Shown in pieces: positions 22,901 through 33,471 of a stretch of DNA of 64,000 nt (its first letter is position 1; every line of letters starts with the position of its first letter). The translations under genes and the position numbers were made by a program. Origin of the DNA: Edaphochlamys debaryana. Lineage: Eukaryota; Chlorophyta; Chlorophyceae; Chlamydomonadales. The stretch is from positions 62,001 through 126,000 of the forward strand of contig JAEHOE010000049.1 of the NCBI GenBank assembly GCA_016858145.1. The letters run 5' to 3'. Under the pieces are notes generated by a model. It ran no database searches and was not told the origin of the DNA. It saw only the letters and a program-made list of their open reading frames with translations.

Positions 22901-24109
22901 GCGGGCGCCTCTGCTGGCGGCGGTGCGGCGGCGGTGGGGGTCGGCGGCGCGGCGGCGGCGGTGTTGAAGAGCAGCGGCACGCCACGTGGAGTCCGGGAGG
23001 GAGGACGTACGGACCGTACGGACGAGTACGGAGAGTACGACAGACCGATGGACGCCCCGCGGCACCAACACGCGCACGGCAGGCGGGCGTTACGGGAGCC
23101 CGAGCCAGCGGCGGGGGCGCCGAGATCCGTGTCCTCTCGTGGTGGATCTGATCGGAGCGCACGATATGCGGATCCACTCTTCTCGGATCTAGCACGGCAA
23201 GATCCACACCTGCAGCGCTCAGGCGGGTTCCGTGGCGGCGGCGGCGGAGGGTCGGCGGCGCCGCCGCCGCAGCTGCCGCCCCGGCGGCCCAGCCTCTGGC
23301 AGAGGCTCCGCGGCGCCGCGTACGGGCCCGGCCCGGGCCCCGCCGGGCCCCACTCGCACGGACGGTACGACAGCGCCAACTATAGCCAATACGACAGTGG
23401 CGGCGGGGCTGACGGCGTGGCCTGGGAGCGAGGCGCCGGCGGGCGGCTGATGCCCGTGGTAGGGCCTCAGCGGCCGGGCCCCGCTCAGTCGGGCTTTTCC
23501 ACTGCCGCTTCTGCGGGCGGCGAGTGGGACGGCGCGGGCCCAAGCCGGGCGCCGTCGCGGCAGTGGGGGCAGGGGGGCTCGGAGCCGTCCTCGCCCCGGC
23601 ACGCCCCCTACCTCCACTCTAACGCCGGGGGAGCTCCTTCGCCGTGGCAGCGTGGGGCGGCGTCGAGGGAAGGGCCGTCCCCGCGGGGGCCGCCGCAGCC
23701 GCCGCACGCACCGCACGCACGCGCGCAGCAGCAGCCGTGGGAGGGGGCTGGGCCCAGGCGGAGTGGCTTTGCGTCGTGGCTGTTCCGGGGGAGCGGCTTT
23801 GGGGGCGGAGGAGGTGGAAGCGCAGGTGGGGGCGTGGGTGGGGCGGGGGGCGGAGGTGGCGGCGGGAGGGGGGATAGAGGTGGCCGCGGGGGCGGTGGGT
23901 ACGAGGATGCGGTGGGCGGGGAAGGAGGCGGGGGACGGTGGGGGCCTGGGCGGGGAGGGCGGGGGAACGGGGCTGCGGGGTATGAGTCGGGACCGGGCTC
24001 GGGGTCCCCAAGAATGGGCCCGTCAGATTGGCCGGGGGGCGACGGGGGTGTGAGCTGGAGCAACCCAGCCTATCGGGACCCGCACGCAGACCGGGAGCGG
24101 TGGGGCTGA
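16945..24109 (+). CDS. HAP2: HAP2/GCS1 gamete membrane fusogen
   Basis: Single-pass membrane protein that merges gamete plasma membranes after adhesion, a structural relative of class II fusion proteins. Sixteen exons (16945-17082, 17157-17257, 17476-17611, 17801-17857, 18070-18209, 18428-18533, 18845-18898, 19372-19619, 19858-19979, 20295-20371, 20701-20814, 21061-21186, 21330-21519, 21661-21758, 22094-22225, 22574-24109) join to 1124 aa. A signal peptide starts MRERRLALASSTSLAIMLL. The Cys-rich ectodomain (to about residue 625) contains TGQCPCPCN, CACRDLAAPLRVSLTKSPLW, the segment around GFCCECSSD that holds the membrane-inserting loops in the family, and TRFTGGGDTT. One TM segment (about 630-655: LLGVLGGALLGLGLLAVALK) ends in Cys pairs. 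A cytoplasmic tail of roughly 460 residues, rich in Gly, Arg, Ser and Pro, follows. Introns hold several exon echoes and a minisatellite. Confidence 0.96.
18691..18767 (+). repeat. Echo of HAP2 exon 6 end and donor inside intron 6
   Basis: About 75 bp resembling 18521-18590 (…TGGTACAGC|GTGAGTGCGGGG, then a gggaagggtcgggg stretch). The echo keeps the donor (cagc|gtgagc), exactly 171 nt downstream. The stretch between has no in-frame stop, so use of it would add 57 codons. Confidence 0.88.
18937..19350. repeat. Decamer minisatellite (CCCTAYATAG)n in HAP2 intron 7
   Basis: About 41 tandem 10-bp units fill nearly all of intron 7 (18899-19371). Main variants are ccctatatag, ccctacatag, ccctacatac and ccctatgcag, with a higher-order pattern of the last two. 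The tract is AT-rich compared with its surroundings. It does not match the Chlamydomonas telomere unit. Confidence 0.97.
20017..20050 (+). repeat. Echo of HAP2 exon 9 end and donor inside intron 9
   Basis: Repeats the exon end cctcagcc-tcgacg plus gtg and a G-rich start (original 19967-19990). The echo donor is 54 nt downstream and the interval is stop-free, so it could add 18 codons in frame. Confidence 0.8.
20574..20624 (+). repeat. Echo of HAP2 exon 11 start inside intron 10
   Basis: About 45 bp nearly identical to 20698-20744 (ccag, then codons for TCLSGQLK, GLWEA). The AG acceptor is kept but the copy runs into a stop (ctatttctga). Offset 121 nt, out of frame. Confidence 0.9.
21889..21946 (+). 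repeat. Echo of HAP2 exon 15 start inside intron 14
   Basis: Begins ggcgccgtcaccgactc, identical to the first bases of exon 15 at 22094, then a diverging match (ctcctgcctcccc…tgtacaaccatgcc against the exon's ctacaccaacgcc). The AG before it is lost. Offset 204 nt. Confidence 0.85.
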
Positions 24110-24293
24110 GGTGAGGGCACGCTTGCGTGACGTGGAACTGAGCGGGTTCCAGGTCCTAGCGAGGAGGAGATGTGTGAGGCGGAGACACGTGAGGAGGTGG
24201 TGATGGGGAAACCCGAAAGCGCGGGAGAAGCAATGCTATTGGGCCCATAGCCGCGATGCCCATCACAGCAAGGCTAATTAACCTGTTTTCACT
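24110..24293. other. Very short HAP2 / MYND-gene gap
   Basis: Only 184 bp separate the HAP2 stop from the next start codon on the same strand. There is no TGTAA in the gap; the first one is inside the next coding region. Confidence 0.8.
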
Positions 24294-27200
24294 ATGCTAG
24301 CGCAGCTTGTAAGACAGGCGCTACGTTGCTGCCCATCCCTTGGAAACCGCATCCTCGGCCTGAAGCCCCCGCAGCTGAGCCTGGCCGAGCTCTCGCAGCT
24401 AGGCACCTCTTTTGCGGAACTCTGGTACCACTTGTTCGACGCCGAACCCGCCGCGAGCCTAGATGTGCTCGAGCTGCTGAAAGAGCAGCGCGATATCACG
24501 GTCGGGCTCGCGCAGCTGGTGGCGTTCGCTTGTCGCAAGGAGATTACCGGCGATGGCAGTGTCCGAGAGGAGCGCCTGCACGCGGTCGCTGAAGCCTCGC
24601 TCTCTCTGACCGCCACGGTCCTGAGGAATGTGGTCGCTTGCGACCGGCTGGCAGTCTCGCGTGCCGCCAAGGATGTCGCCGTTGACCTGGCTTGGTCAAT
24701 CGTCAAGGGGCAGTACCTGCAAGCCGCCGCTAAGCAGGCCGCGGCCGCGGCTGCGGTGCTGGCGGCACCAGAGCAGGCAGGCCTCCCAGCGGCCGGCTTG
24801 AGCCGCCTGCGCTTGCGGGCCGGCAACATCTTGGTGGCGACCCTGTATCTCCTAACGTCGCTGTCGGACCTCGTCAGGGATTCAGAGGATCGAGCTATGG
24901 CGGAGGCCCTGCTGTCCGCCGTTCGCGAGAGCCGCCTGCTGGAGCACACGGGCCGGCTCCTGCTGCTGCTGCCGCCGGGCCCTGACGACCAACCCGCGCC
25001 GGAGCCCCTGGCCGAGGAGCAATCCCAGGGCTTCGTCAGCATGACCTGCGCGGTCCTGCAGCTCCAGAATGTTGCGGTCAACGCCGGGCGGTCGCCCAAC
25101 CTCGAGCTGACGGCCTGCCTGGGCGTGTGCGGTCTCCACGCGCTGCTGGCCCTGGGCGCGTCCGCTCTGGCAGCGGCAGACGGCGGGCCCTGCGGCCTGC
25201 CGCACGACCCCCTCCTCATGCCGCGTACCGACCTGGAGGGGCCCTTCGTCTACGCCAGTGCCGCTTGCATGGAAGTGTTCATGAACGCGGTGCTGTTCCA
25301 ACACGCGCTGCCGGTTCCGAGGCTGTCGGGTCGCGGGCACATCCGCGTGATCGTGCGGTTGCTGCAGCTGGCCGGGGCGTCTGCGCGGGCTGTGTGCGGG
25401 GCCGCGGAGCGCACCCCAGACGGGAGACTGCGGGTGGACCTGAGCTGGGGCGGCGGGCGGCGGCGGTGCGCCCAGGAGTTCGCCCACCTGCTGCCACCCT
25501 TCGTAATCGGCAGCTTTGCAGACGCCGCCATCCAGCGGCTATCCTTCGCCTACGGCGTCAGTCGAGCGGCGTGGGAGGCCGAGGCGCCTGCCTTTCTGGC
25601 GCCCCTCTTCACGAGTGCGCGGCACTGCTTGGAGGCGCTGCCGGAGGGCTCCGAGCCGACCATAAGGAAGATGCTTGTGGCTTCCGTGGCCGCTGCGCTC
25701 TTCACAATGGCGGGGCCGCTGGTCGCAAATGACGGCAAGTGGGCTGCAGGTTACGGGCTTGTAGCTCGCTCCCAGTCCCACACCTCGGGCATTGCCTGCC
25801 CAGTCCGCCTACTGGGGCGTGGTGTTGCGGTGCCGGGCAGGAGGCCTCTGCTGCGCCTGCCGGCCCGGTGCCTTGCATCCCGTTGCCCCCACTGATGCCT
25901 ACTCATGTATCCTTTCCCCGCTTTCTTGCCTCCCTGTTTATTGCCGGGCAGAGTACACGATGTCCATGTGCGCAGCCGCCCTGTCGCCAGCCGTGGCGGC
26001 GGCGCTGGAGGGCGGCGTCATGCCGCTGCTCGAGACGCTCTTCCGCGCCGCCGGCGACAACCCGGCCGGGCCCGAGGCGCGCATTGTCGAGATGGCCATC
26101 GCCGACCCAGATGCGCCCCGTTGCCTGGTTTCAATCCTGACCCACAGCCCGCCACGCCAGGCCGCGTCCTTCCAGGCCACGCTCGCCAAGCTGCTGAGGC
26201 GGACACCACCCGCGGCGCTGCTGGAGCCGATCTGCCTTGGCAGGGGCGGCCCGCTGCCGCCGTGCGTGTGGACGCTGCTACCCGACCTCATCCTGGCAAA
26301 CATGTACTCGGCGGGAGACTTCCCCTTCGTGCCGCCAGGCCCCGTGGACCCCTCTGCGCCCTGCTCGCCCCTGTTCGTGCTCGCCCTCGCCGCGCTACAG
26401 CTCCTGGGGCCTCTGCTCCAGCTGACCCGGGAGGCGGTGCAGATCGCTCGGGCGCAACCCGCTTTGGCGGCGGAGCCGCGGGCGGGACCGGCAGCACCAC
26501 CGGCGGAACTGCGGGCGGGATCGGTGTCGGAGGCAGCGGCACCGGCGGAGCCGGAGGCGGGATCGGCGGCACCGGCAGCGGCGGCACCAGCGGCGGCGGC
26601 AGCGGCGGCACCAACGGAACCGGCACCAGCGGCGATGCCAGCGGCAGCGGAGGCACCAGCGGCACCGACGGAGCCGCCGGCGGGGCCGGCAGCAGCGGGC
26701 CGCACCAGCTCCCGACCGCCGGGCCCTGGCGGAGGGGCTCTCGAGCGGGGCCACATGCCGCGGCTCCTGGAGGTGGAGCTCTTCGTCCTGTCGGCCTCCC
26801 TGTGGCGCGCGAGGGTCGCCGAAGGCTGCACCCCGCCGCTGCCGACGAACCACATCGCCGCCGCCGCGTGCCTGCCCTTCCTGGTGGAGGAGGCGGGGTC
26901 GCTGCAGCTGCTGGGGGCCCTCCTGGATGCATTGTTGCGGAACGGCGAGCTGCCCCATGTGAAAGCCACTCAGCCCGCCCTGCACCGGCTGCTGGCCCAG
27001 TGCTGCGTGGGCCTGGCAGCGGCCTACCCGGCCCGGGTTCGAGCGGAGGGCGGCAGCGGCAGTGAGTGCGCCGACTCCAGCGCTGGCGGCAGCACGGAGG
27101 ACTCCGGCTCACCCTACGTCGTGTGGGCCCCCGCGGCGCTCCGGCTGCTGGCGTCACGCCTGAGCGCCTCAGAGCCCCAGCTGAGTGAGGAGGTGGAGGC

Positions 27201-27510
27201 GCTGGCGGAGAGGCTGGAGCGGCCGTCACCCGCAGAGCCGTTGACGGAGGGCTGCCCCGGAGCGGCGGCGCTGGCGGCGGCGGCAGATCGGCTGGCGGCG
27301 CTGAGGGCCCAGGTGCGGGCGGTGCTGCCGCCGGCCTGCTCCAACCCCGCCTGCGTCAGCCTGGCGGGCGACAGCGAGGCGGGGGTGCGGCTGCAGCGGT
27401 GCGGGCGCTGCGGGGGGCCGTCGTACTGCTGCCGGGAGTGCCAGGTTGCGCACTGGAAGGCGGGGCACAAGGAGGCGTGCAGGGGCACGGGCACCGGTAG
27501 GCCCGGTTGA
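24294..27510 (+). CDS. MYND-type zinc finger protein
   Basis: Large protein of unknown role ending in a MYND finger, a Zn-binding protein-interaction module. Two exons, 24294-25749 and 25952-27510, join in frame (donor gcag|gttacg, acceptor gggcag|agtac) to 1004 aa. The body is Leu/Ala-rich and probably helical (armadillo-like or unclassified), with LWYHLFDAEPAASLDVLELL near residue 45. A low-complexity Ala/Pro/Glu/Gly tract (about residues 670-760) comes from a GGCACCGGCGGC-type repeat. The finger (about residues 950-997) shows CSNPAC, RCGRC, YCCRECQVAHW and HKEAC, the expected Cys/His ligands. Volvocine algae carry many such genes. Start chosen because it is the first ATG and gives an open frame at once. 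Its spacing from HAP2 suggests co-transcription or overlapping transcripts. Function not assignable. Confidence 0.88.
24308..24312 (+). terminator. Candidate HAP2 poly(A) signal TGTAA inside MYND CDS
   Basis: First TGTAA downstream of the HAP2 stop codon; it overlaps codons 5-7 of the MYND gene. If used, the HAP2 mRNA would extend into the next coding region. Confidence 0.35.
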
Positions 27511-29711
27511 GCAAGGGATTGTTTGCGGACCTAGAAACTGCAGGGCCCTTAAGCCCGGATGGGCCCCGCGGCAGCTGCTCGGAGCGTGAGGGAGGCTGGG
27601 CACGGGGGAGCCGGGGGGCTGGGAGCTGCGGCGGCTCATTGGCCGTGTCCCTGGGTGAGGCGTGGGAGCTGTTTGCCGGTAGTACTTCATACGCGGAGGC
27701 GCAGGCCTGTTAATGCTCAGTACTCCGGGTGTGATCATGGCAAGAATGAGAGCGCCGCTGCAGAGGCTGTGAGTTCTGCTGTTCACCGGTAGGACTTGGT
27801 CAGACTTGGTACTTGAAAGATGCTAATGTCGAGAATGAGCGAGCGACTGCGGGGGCTGTGAGCACTAGGGGACTGTGAAGGCATGAGTACTGCATGCTTG
27901 CAGCTTGTGATGCAACGGGTTCAGCTACGGTAGAGGCAGGTGTACTATTATGAATGCCTCCTTCATATTTGCAATCATGTCGTGATAAGATGTGTCTAGG
28001 TGGAAGGGATTTGGGAACTTCGGGGCAAGAATTGCTCGGGCACAGCCCGCCGCGCGTTGGGAGGACATGCTTGAGCACACAGGGGAGGAAGTCACAAGGC
28101 GCACTGTAGAGTGAGCTTTACACGTGCAAGGCGCACGGCGGGCTAGCATGCCTTGGTTGGGCGCGGTGCGTGGCCGCGTACCGTGCATGGGGCTGCAGGG
28201 GGGGCTGTCGATGGCATGGCGCTAGGCAGATGGAGGCGGGATCAGGGCCTGCCTTGCGTATCCACCCGGGAGATGCAGTGGAGGCAGGAGGACGCTGGTG
28301 GCAAGGGGCTGGCAAGGCGCCGCGCGTTTGCCGTATCTGATGCAGCTGCCGGTATCTTCAGCTGGCGGCGAGCAAGCCAGGATTTGAATTTGGCTGCAAC
28401 CCACGCTGCCTGCCCCATAGTGCCCCATCTTCCGGTGACCGCTGGATAATCACTAAGACGGTGCCCGAGCCATGGGCAGACGGTGCAGCACCGCCGCACC
28501 GGGCATGCATCAGCCGCGCGGAGGGGGCAGGTCGGGTGTCCTGGGGTCTATGCAATCTGGACAGACCGATTGCGGGGTGTCGGGCGGAGCAGGAACGGAG
28601 CACGGAGCTTCCTGCACCTGCTCCGGCCACCGAGCGCTCCCAAGAGGTGCGAACGTGCGACCTGCTTCAACCTGCTGCCCCAATGCGCCCCCCCCCCCCC
28701 CATAGACCTCTATGGCCCTCGTAACGCCCAGCCCTTGTAACCTCCGCACTTCCGCGGTGAGCTGGCACTTACAGCAACGCTGGGCTCACGCCCCTTACCC
28801 GAGGCCTCCCTGCGCTCGGCTGAGCGGCCTTGCGGTGGCGGTGCTGGCATTGCCGAGCTCCGTAAATGCGCTGTAAGGGTGCCGGTACTGCCGGGATGGA
28901 TGGCGGGCGTGCCCGGGCTGTACCCTGCTCTTAATTCAGACCACCATCGCCCCCTGGGTCAGGCGGGGTGCGGGGGCTATGCCCACCTCCCCCTGGGTCA
29001 GGCAGCCGTTGCCTCTCCTTCAGACCTTCCTTCCCTGAGCACGCAGCCACGAGCCCTGCCGCGCTGCCTTTGCTCTGGCCACATTCATGCTGTGTGCCCC
29101 CCCTCGAGCACACCGAGGCCTAGCGCGCCCTCGTGCACTCGCACCGCATCTTCTCAACCCTGCCTACCGTACGCCCATGCTCCATGCTTGCCGAGGTCCC
29201 GTCCCCACACCGGCTGACAGACAGGAGACAACCCTCGCTGAAGTACCTCTCACTGGGCTACCCTTGCAGAGTCACGCCTTCACAGACCGCGCGCTTCCGG
29301 GCTTCATACACGACCGTGTTCGTCCCTATCGCCTCCTCCGTAGCACTCGACACGCTCAAGCCTCCTCCCCAGGGCTCATGACTGTCACACTCGCCCATCC
29401 ACGCATCCCCTTTCCAACTTGCTGGACCCAGTCCCCCCCTTCACCTTGTTCCCTCCCCCCCTCCACTCGTGTGTGGGAGGCTTCGGACGGCTTCGGGCGG
29501 CTTTGGAAGGCTTCGATGTGCCGCCTGGCTTTGAGGGACGTCGCTCTCTGCTCGCAAGAGCAGGGTTGCGGGTAGTCGTTCGCCAGTGCTCCGCAATGTT
29601 GATGCACTTAGCTGGCCTTGCTTATCACCTAACTCGTCTCCCGTGTCTCCTTTCCCCCCTCCACCTTGTTGAGCATGCTACGCCTTGTTACCCCTTGCTT
29701 GACCTAGCTTG
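27511..29711. other. Convergent intergenic region MYND gene / DNAAF10
   Basis: 2.2 kb between tail-to-tail genes. It holds both 3' UTRs: a TGTAA on the plus strand at 28736 and a TTACA (minus-strand signal) at 28769 face each other. A C-run stands at 28689-28701, and a partly repeated ccccctgggtcaggc is at 28951 and 28989. The open frames here are short and show no family resemblance. Confidence 0.5.
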
Positions 29712-32700
29712 CTAGACCTTGTTGAGCTTGGTGGCGATGCCCACGCGTATGGCCTGGTCGAATGCCACGCACACGAACAGCCCCTCCTTGTCGGGCGACC
29801 AGTCGAAGCCCGAGATGGGCTGCGTGGACAGGTTCTTGAAGTTGAGCAGCTCCACGGAGCCGGCCACGCCCAGCTCCAGGCCCTCGTGGTCCTGACAGGG
29901 CGGGGGGGGGGGGGTAAAGAGGGGTGGAGGGACCGGGGGGATTGCACAATGCGGTGAGTAAGGCTCCCGCAGCATGCCAAAGCGATAACAGGGAAAGGGG
30001 GGTGAAGGCAAGGGGAGGGAGTGGGAAGATAAGACGGCCACGCCCAGCTTCATGCCCTCCCGGACCCACGCATAAACCACTCGCATACACCACCCTCCCC
30101 ACAGCCCTCACCCCTTCTGTCCTAAAACCCTTGCTTCTGCCCACCTTGACCTTCCGCTGGTCCGGGTAGTGGTAGCGGTACAGGTAGGCGCTGCCGTCCC
30201 CCGCCGCCACCATGAACACCTCCCGGTTCTGGGGCAGGTGGTGCGCGCCCCACACCGTCGCCCCCGCCGTGATCTTCTCGCTCACAGAGGCGAAGCCCTG
30301 CCAGGGGGTGGGGCGGGGTGGAGAGGGGCAAGTGGGTGGGGAGGGGTAAGGAGGGGGCACCGTCGCGCCCGCCGAGGGGAAGAGAGGGATGAGGAGGGGC
30401 GAGGAAAAGAGGCTAAGAGGGGAGCGAGGCGGGGTGGGGGAGAGAGTGCTGGGGTGGCGTCGAGGGGGGCAAGGCATACAAGGCGTACCTTCTTGGGGTG
30501 CTGCGTGCGCGCGTCGAACACGTGGAACTGCGCCTCCAGGCAGCAGGCCACGAACTTGTTCATGGCGATGTCCTTGCGGTCGAACGACACGCCGCACACG
30601 CCGTTCTTGACGTTGGTCTCCCACCGGACCTGGCGGGGGGCAAGGGGAAGAGTACCGGTAGGGAGGGTGCGGATGGGTAGGGAGGGTGCGGATGGGTACG
30701 TGTGTTTGGGATACGACGGCTTGCACCCCGCCCAGCTGTGGGGCGATCAAACCGAGCGTGATGTCCTCGTCGTGTTTCCCCCTCGTGTCGGTACTGGTTA
30801 TGTCATCCATTGGCGCCCCTCCCCCTCTATCCCGCCTCCGGCCCACCTTGTTCATGCGCAGGTCAAACATCTTGACGTCGCCGTTGTCGTACCCCGCCAG
30901 CACGCAGCGCTCCTCGTCGTTGTACGAGTTGCCGAAGGCCACGCACCAGCAGTCGCTGGGGGTGGGGGAGGAAAAGAGGAGAGGAGGGAGGCAAGGCGGG
31001 CAGAGGGAGGATGAGGGAGGATGAGCGGAGGATGGGAGAGAGAGAGCCGCGCTTGAGAAGATGCCGGGGTTGGGGGTGCGGGAGATTAAGGCAGGGCAGG
31101 GTGCCGCCCAGCGCCCTCCCGCCAGGGGCACCTCGCCCTCGGCCCTGGCCGCACGCGCACGGCCCTGGCCGCACGCCCACACCCAACCCACCAGGCCCTT
31201 CCCTCCCTACCTCCCTAGGCCCTCCTGCCCTCCAGACCTGGCCGTTCGCCGGCCCCAAAGCTGCCAAACTGGCACAGTGTGGCGCCCCGGCGTCCTCTCC
31301 CGGCCCACAGCCCCAGCACCCACTCCAGACCCAGGCCCCCGACCAATTGTTCTGTGCACTGGGCTCCCATGGTGCCAGGTGTGGTGGTCGGGCTCTGTGA
31401 AGGGGGTGAGCCCCCACGGTCCCACCGCCTCTCCAGAGCCCCAACTGCACCATCCCCTCCCGCCGTACGCCCGAACCCAGTTGCACCTCCTCCCCCCGCC
31501 AGACCGCACAGGTACGCACCGGATGTTGTTGGGGTCCGCCGGCTCGAAGGCCGCCACCGGTGCGTCCTGCTGCCGTACGTCCCACACCCGTACGCAGCCG
31601 TCCCGCCCGCACGTGACCAGCTCCGGCGCGCCGTACCCCTTGGCCTGTTGGGGGCGAGGGGCAGACGGCCAGGTGGCGCGGGGTTGGGAGCAGTGCTCCA
31701 TGGCAAGTTCTCCACACCAAACCCCCCACCCCTGGCCCCCGGCATCCACTGACACGCCCTACCCCACCCCGCCCCGTGCATCCACCACCAGCTCATGCAA
31801 CCGGGCCCACTCACCCTCCACCCAGAAACCCCACCCCCCACCCCACCTGCCCCCCGCATCCGTCAATCGCGTTCACGATGGACGCATGCGCCTGCGCCGA
31901 GAACACGGGCTGCTGCAGGGATTCCAGATCCCAGATCTGCAGCTGCCCGCCGAAGTTGCCGGTAGCCAGCCGCCGCTCCGCCAGCGAGGACGCGCCGAAG
32001 GTGCCGCACTTGAAGGGCTGCGGCTTTTCAACTTCCCGTATGGTTTTGAGGTCGGCGCCATCCAGCTCGTAGACCTGGGGGGTGAAACACGTGGGGGCAA
32101 GTTGGGGGTCGTGGGGCGGGGTAATGACCATCACCAAGGCAGGTGAACTGGTGAAGCGGGGGTGAGGCGTGGGACCGAGCCGGTGGGGGCAGGGGCCGCA
32201 GGCGTGCAGTCACGGTCAGTGGACGGGGCTGCGGCTGGCTGCAGGTGTCCCTGGTGTGGATGTTCCGACCAAGCACCGGCGCTTGGAGTGGGCCCTTCAC
32301 GAGCGGGTGGCGATGGTTGTGGCTGTTGCTGCCGGGCGGGCACCGACAGGTGTCCTTCACCCTCGGAGGGTTCCTGGTGGCCGGGGCTGGGCGGGCCGAC
32401 CTCCACCCCGGGGCCCCGCTCGGCCGTCCACCCTCGGGGCCCAGGGACCCAGGGGCTCAAGGACCCGTGCTTTGGAGTGGGTCTTCCATGGAGGGGTGGC
32501 CGTGGGATGGCTGTGCCTGCTGGTCGGGCACCGCCAGGCGCCCGAGTGCCCTCGCCATCCCACGGGTACGGTCCGGGCCGGGCAGGCCGAGCTCCCCACC
32601 AGACTGTCCACCCCCAGACCCCAAGGGAGCAGGCAGTAGTTTCTCTGGCCGTCAGGGGCAGGGCCAAGCCGGGGCCGGAGCCCCCAGGCTCAGGCTCCGC

Positions 32701-33471
32701 CGCCGGCTTGACGGCTCCTGGCATGTCGTGCTAGCCCGGTAGCTCTAGGCTGGCTGCGTTGGGTAACGCAGCTGACTTGGTGCCACAGACGCGCCAGCAC
32801 CCGCGTTGGCTTGCTAAGAGGTGGCCAGCCTGGCCCCAGGCTCCCCCGACTGGCCTACAGCACGCCGGAGGCATCCGCCCGCCCGCCTCGTTCCGAGAGA
32901 CATCTCAGCTGGCCTGAGGACTCCCGAAGGGCTCGCACTGCGAGGAATTGTGCTGCCAGTCCCGAGGGACCAGCACGGCCAGGACAGGACGTTCCGTGCA
33001 AGGCCCGGCCGGTGCACGCCGCTGTCCCTGGTGCCAGCCAGCTTGGCTTTAAGCCCTGGTCCGCACGCCAACTGCTTGTGGGCCCTGTGGGCACTGAGCT
33101 ACGCGCTTGCAGCCGGGTGGCTGCCTTGGGTGCGGAGTGCTTTGCCCCAGGGTGGCCCCGTGGGGTGGCCCGCTCGCACCTGCAGGCAACCCGTGTTCCT
33201 CGCATACGAGCCGAGCGTCACGAACTTGGCACTGCCAGGTATCCATCTGCGAGGGAGGGATCACAGAGTGTGTAGGTTCGAGAGGTGGGTTGGCCAAGGG
33301 GCAGCTGTGCAAGTGCAGGGCTCGGCCGTGCAACGGAGGGGGCGCGGGACCCTCGAGGGCCGGGCGTGCCCAACGCTGCCCTTGGCCCTGCACTCACTTG
33401 CAGTCATAGAGCGTGACTGTCAAGCTCTTGTGCAGGTGCTCTAGGATCTGGGGCTTGTTCTGTGCGTCCAT
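29712..33471 (-). CDS. DNAAF10: Dynein axonemal assembly factor 10 (WDR92/Monad), WD40 protein
   Basis: WD40 beta-propeller co-factor of the R2TP-like chaperone system, needed for cytoplasmic pre-assembly of axonemal dynein arms. Eight exons: 33471-33398, 33246-33180, 32074-31847, 31644-31520, 30955-30847, 30629-30489, 30297-30145, 29891-29712. They join to 358 aa, the usual family length. Landmarks: N-terminal [112 protein letters not shown], and the C-terminal [16 protein letters not shown] and KLNKV. The start is fixed by this conserved N-terminus. Intron 2 is unusually long (about 1.1 kb) with an internal tandem duplication. Introns 6 and 7 carry echoes of exon sequence. It fits a flagellated alga; no ciliary gene cluster surrounds it. 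Confidence 0.95.
30034..30068 (-). repeat. Echo of DNAAF10 exon 8 start inside intron 7
   Basis: ggccacgcccagct…ggccctc of exon 8 (29862-29887) recurs as ggccacgcccagcttcatgccctcc. On the minus strand the copy reads EGMKLGVA against EGLELGVA in the exon. The AG acceptor is not kept. Confidence 0.82.
30355..30380 (-). repeat. Echo of DNAAF10 exon 7 fragment inside intron 6
   Basis: caccgtcg-cgcccgccg matches exon 7 at 30253-30270 with one change. It is short and so weaker than the others. Confidence 0.5.
32275..32640. repeat. Diverged ~190-bp tandem duplication in DNAAF10 intron 2
   Basis: ttggagtgggcccttc…gtggcgatggttgtggctg…gggcaccgacagg (from 32282) recurs, diverged, as ttggagtgggtcttcc…gtggccgtgggatggctg…gggcaccgccagg (from 32473). 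The following gtccaccctcggggcccagg also has a diverged second copy. This explains the long open frames in the intron. Confidence 0.7.

Noticed and set aside
25905..27065. 386-codon Gly-rich open frame over the MYND gene
   Set aside because: Shadow frame of the GC-rich coding region. The alternative frame ends in the MYND finger and joins exon 1 in phase.
31061..32146. 361-codon plus-strand open frame over DNAAF10
   Set aside because: Antisense to exons with clear WDR92 similarity; Pro-rich shadow without family resemblance.
32162..32734. 190-codon open frame in DNAAF10 intron 2
   Set aside because: Explained by the diverged ~190-bp tandem duplication and GC bias; no recognisable protein.
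33270..33290. tRNA-like GGTTCGA motif
   Set aside because: Matches only the T-loop core; no acceptor or anticodon stem could be folded around it.
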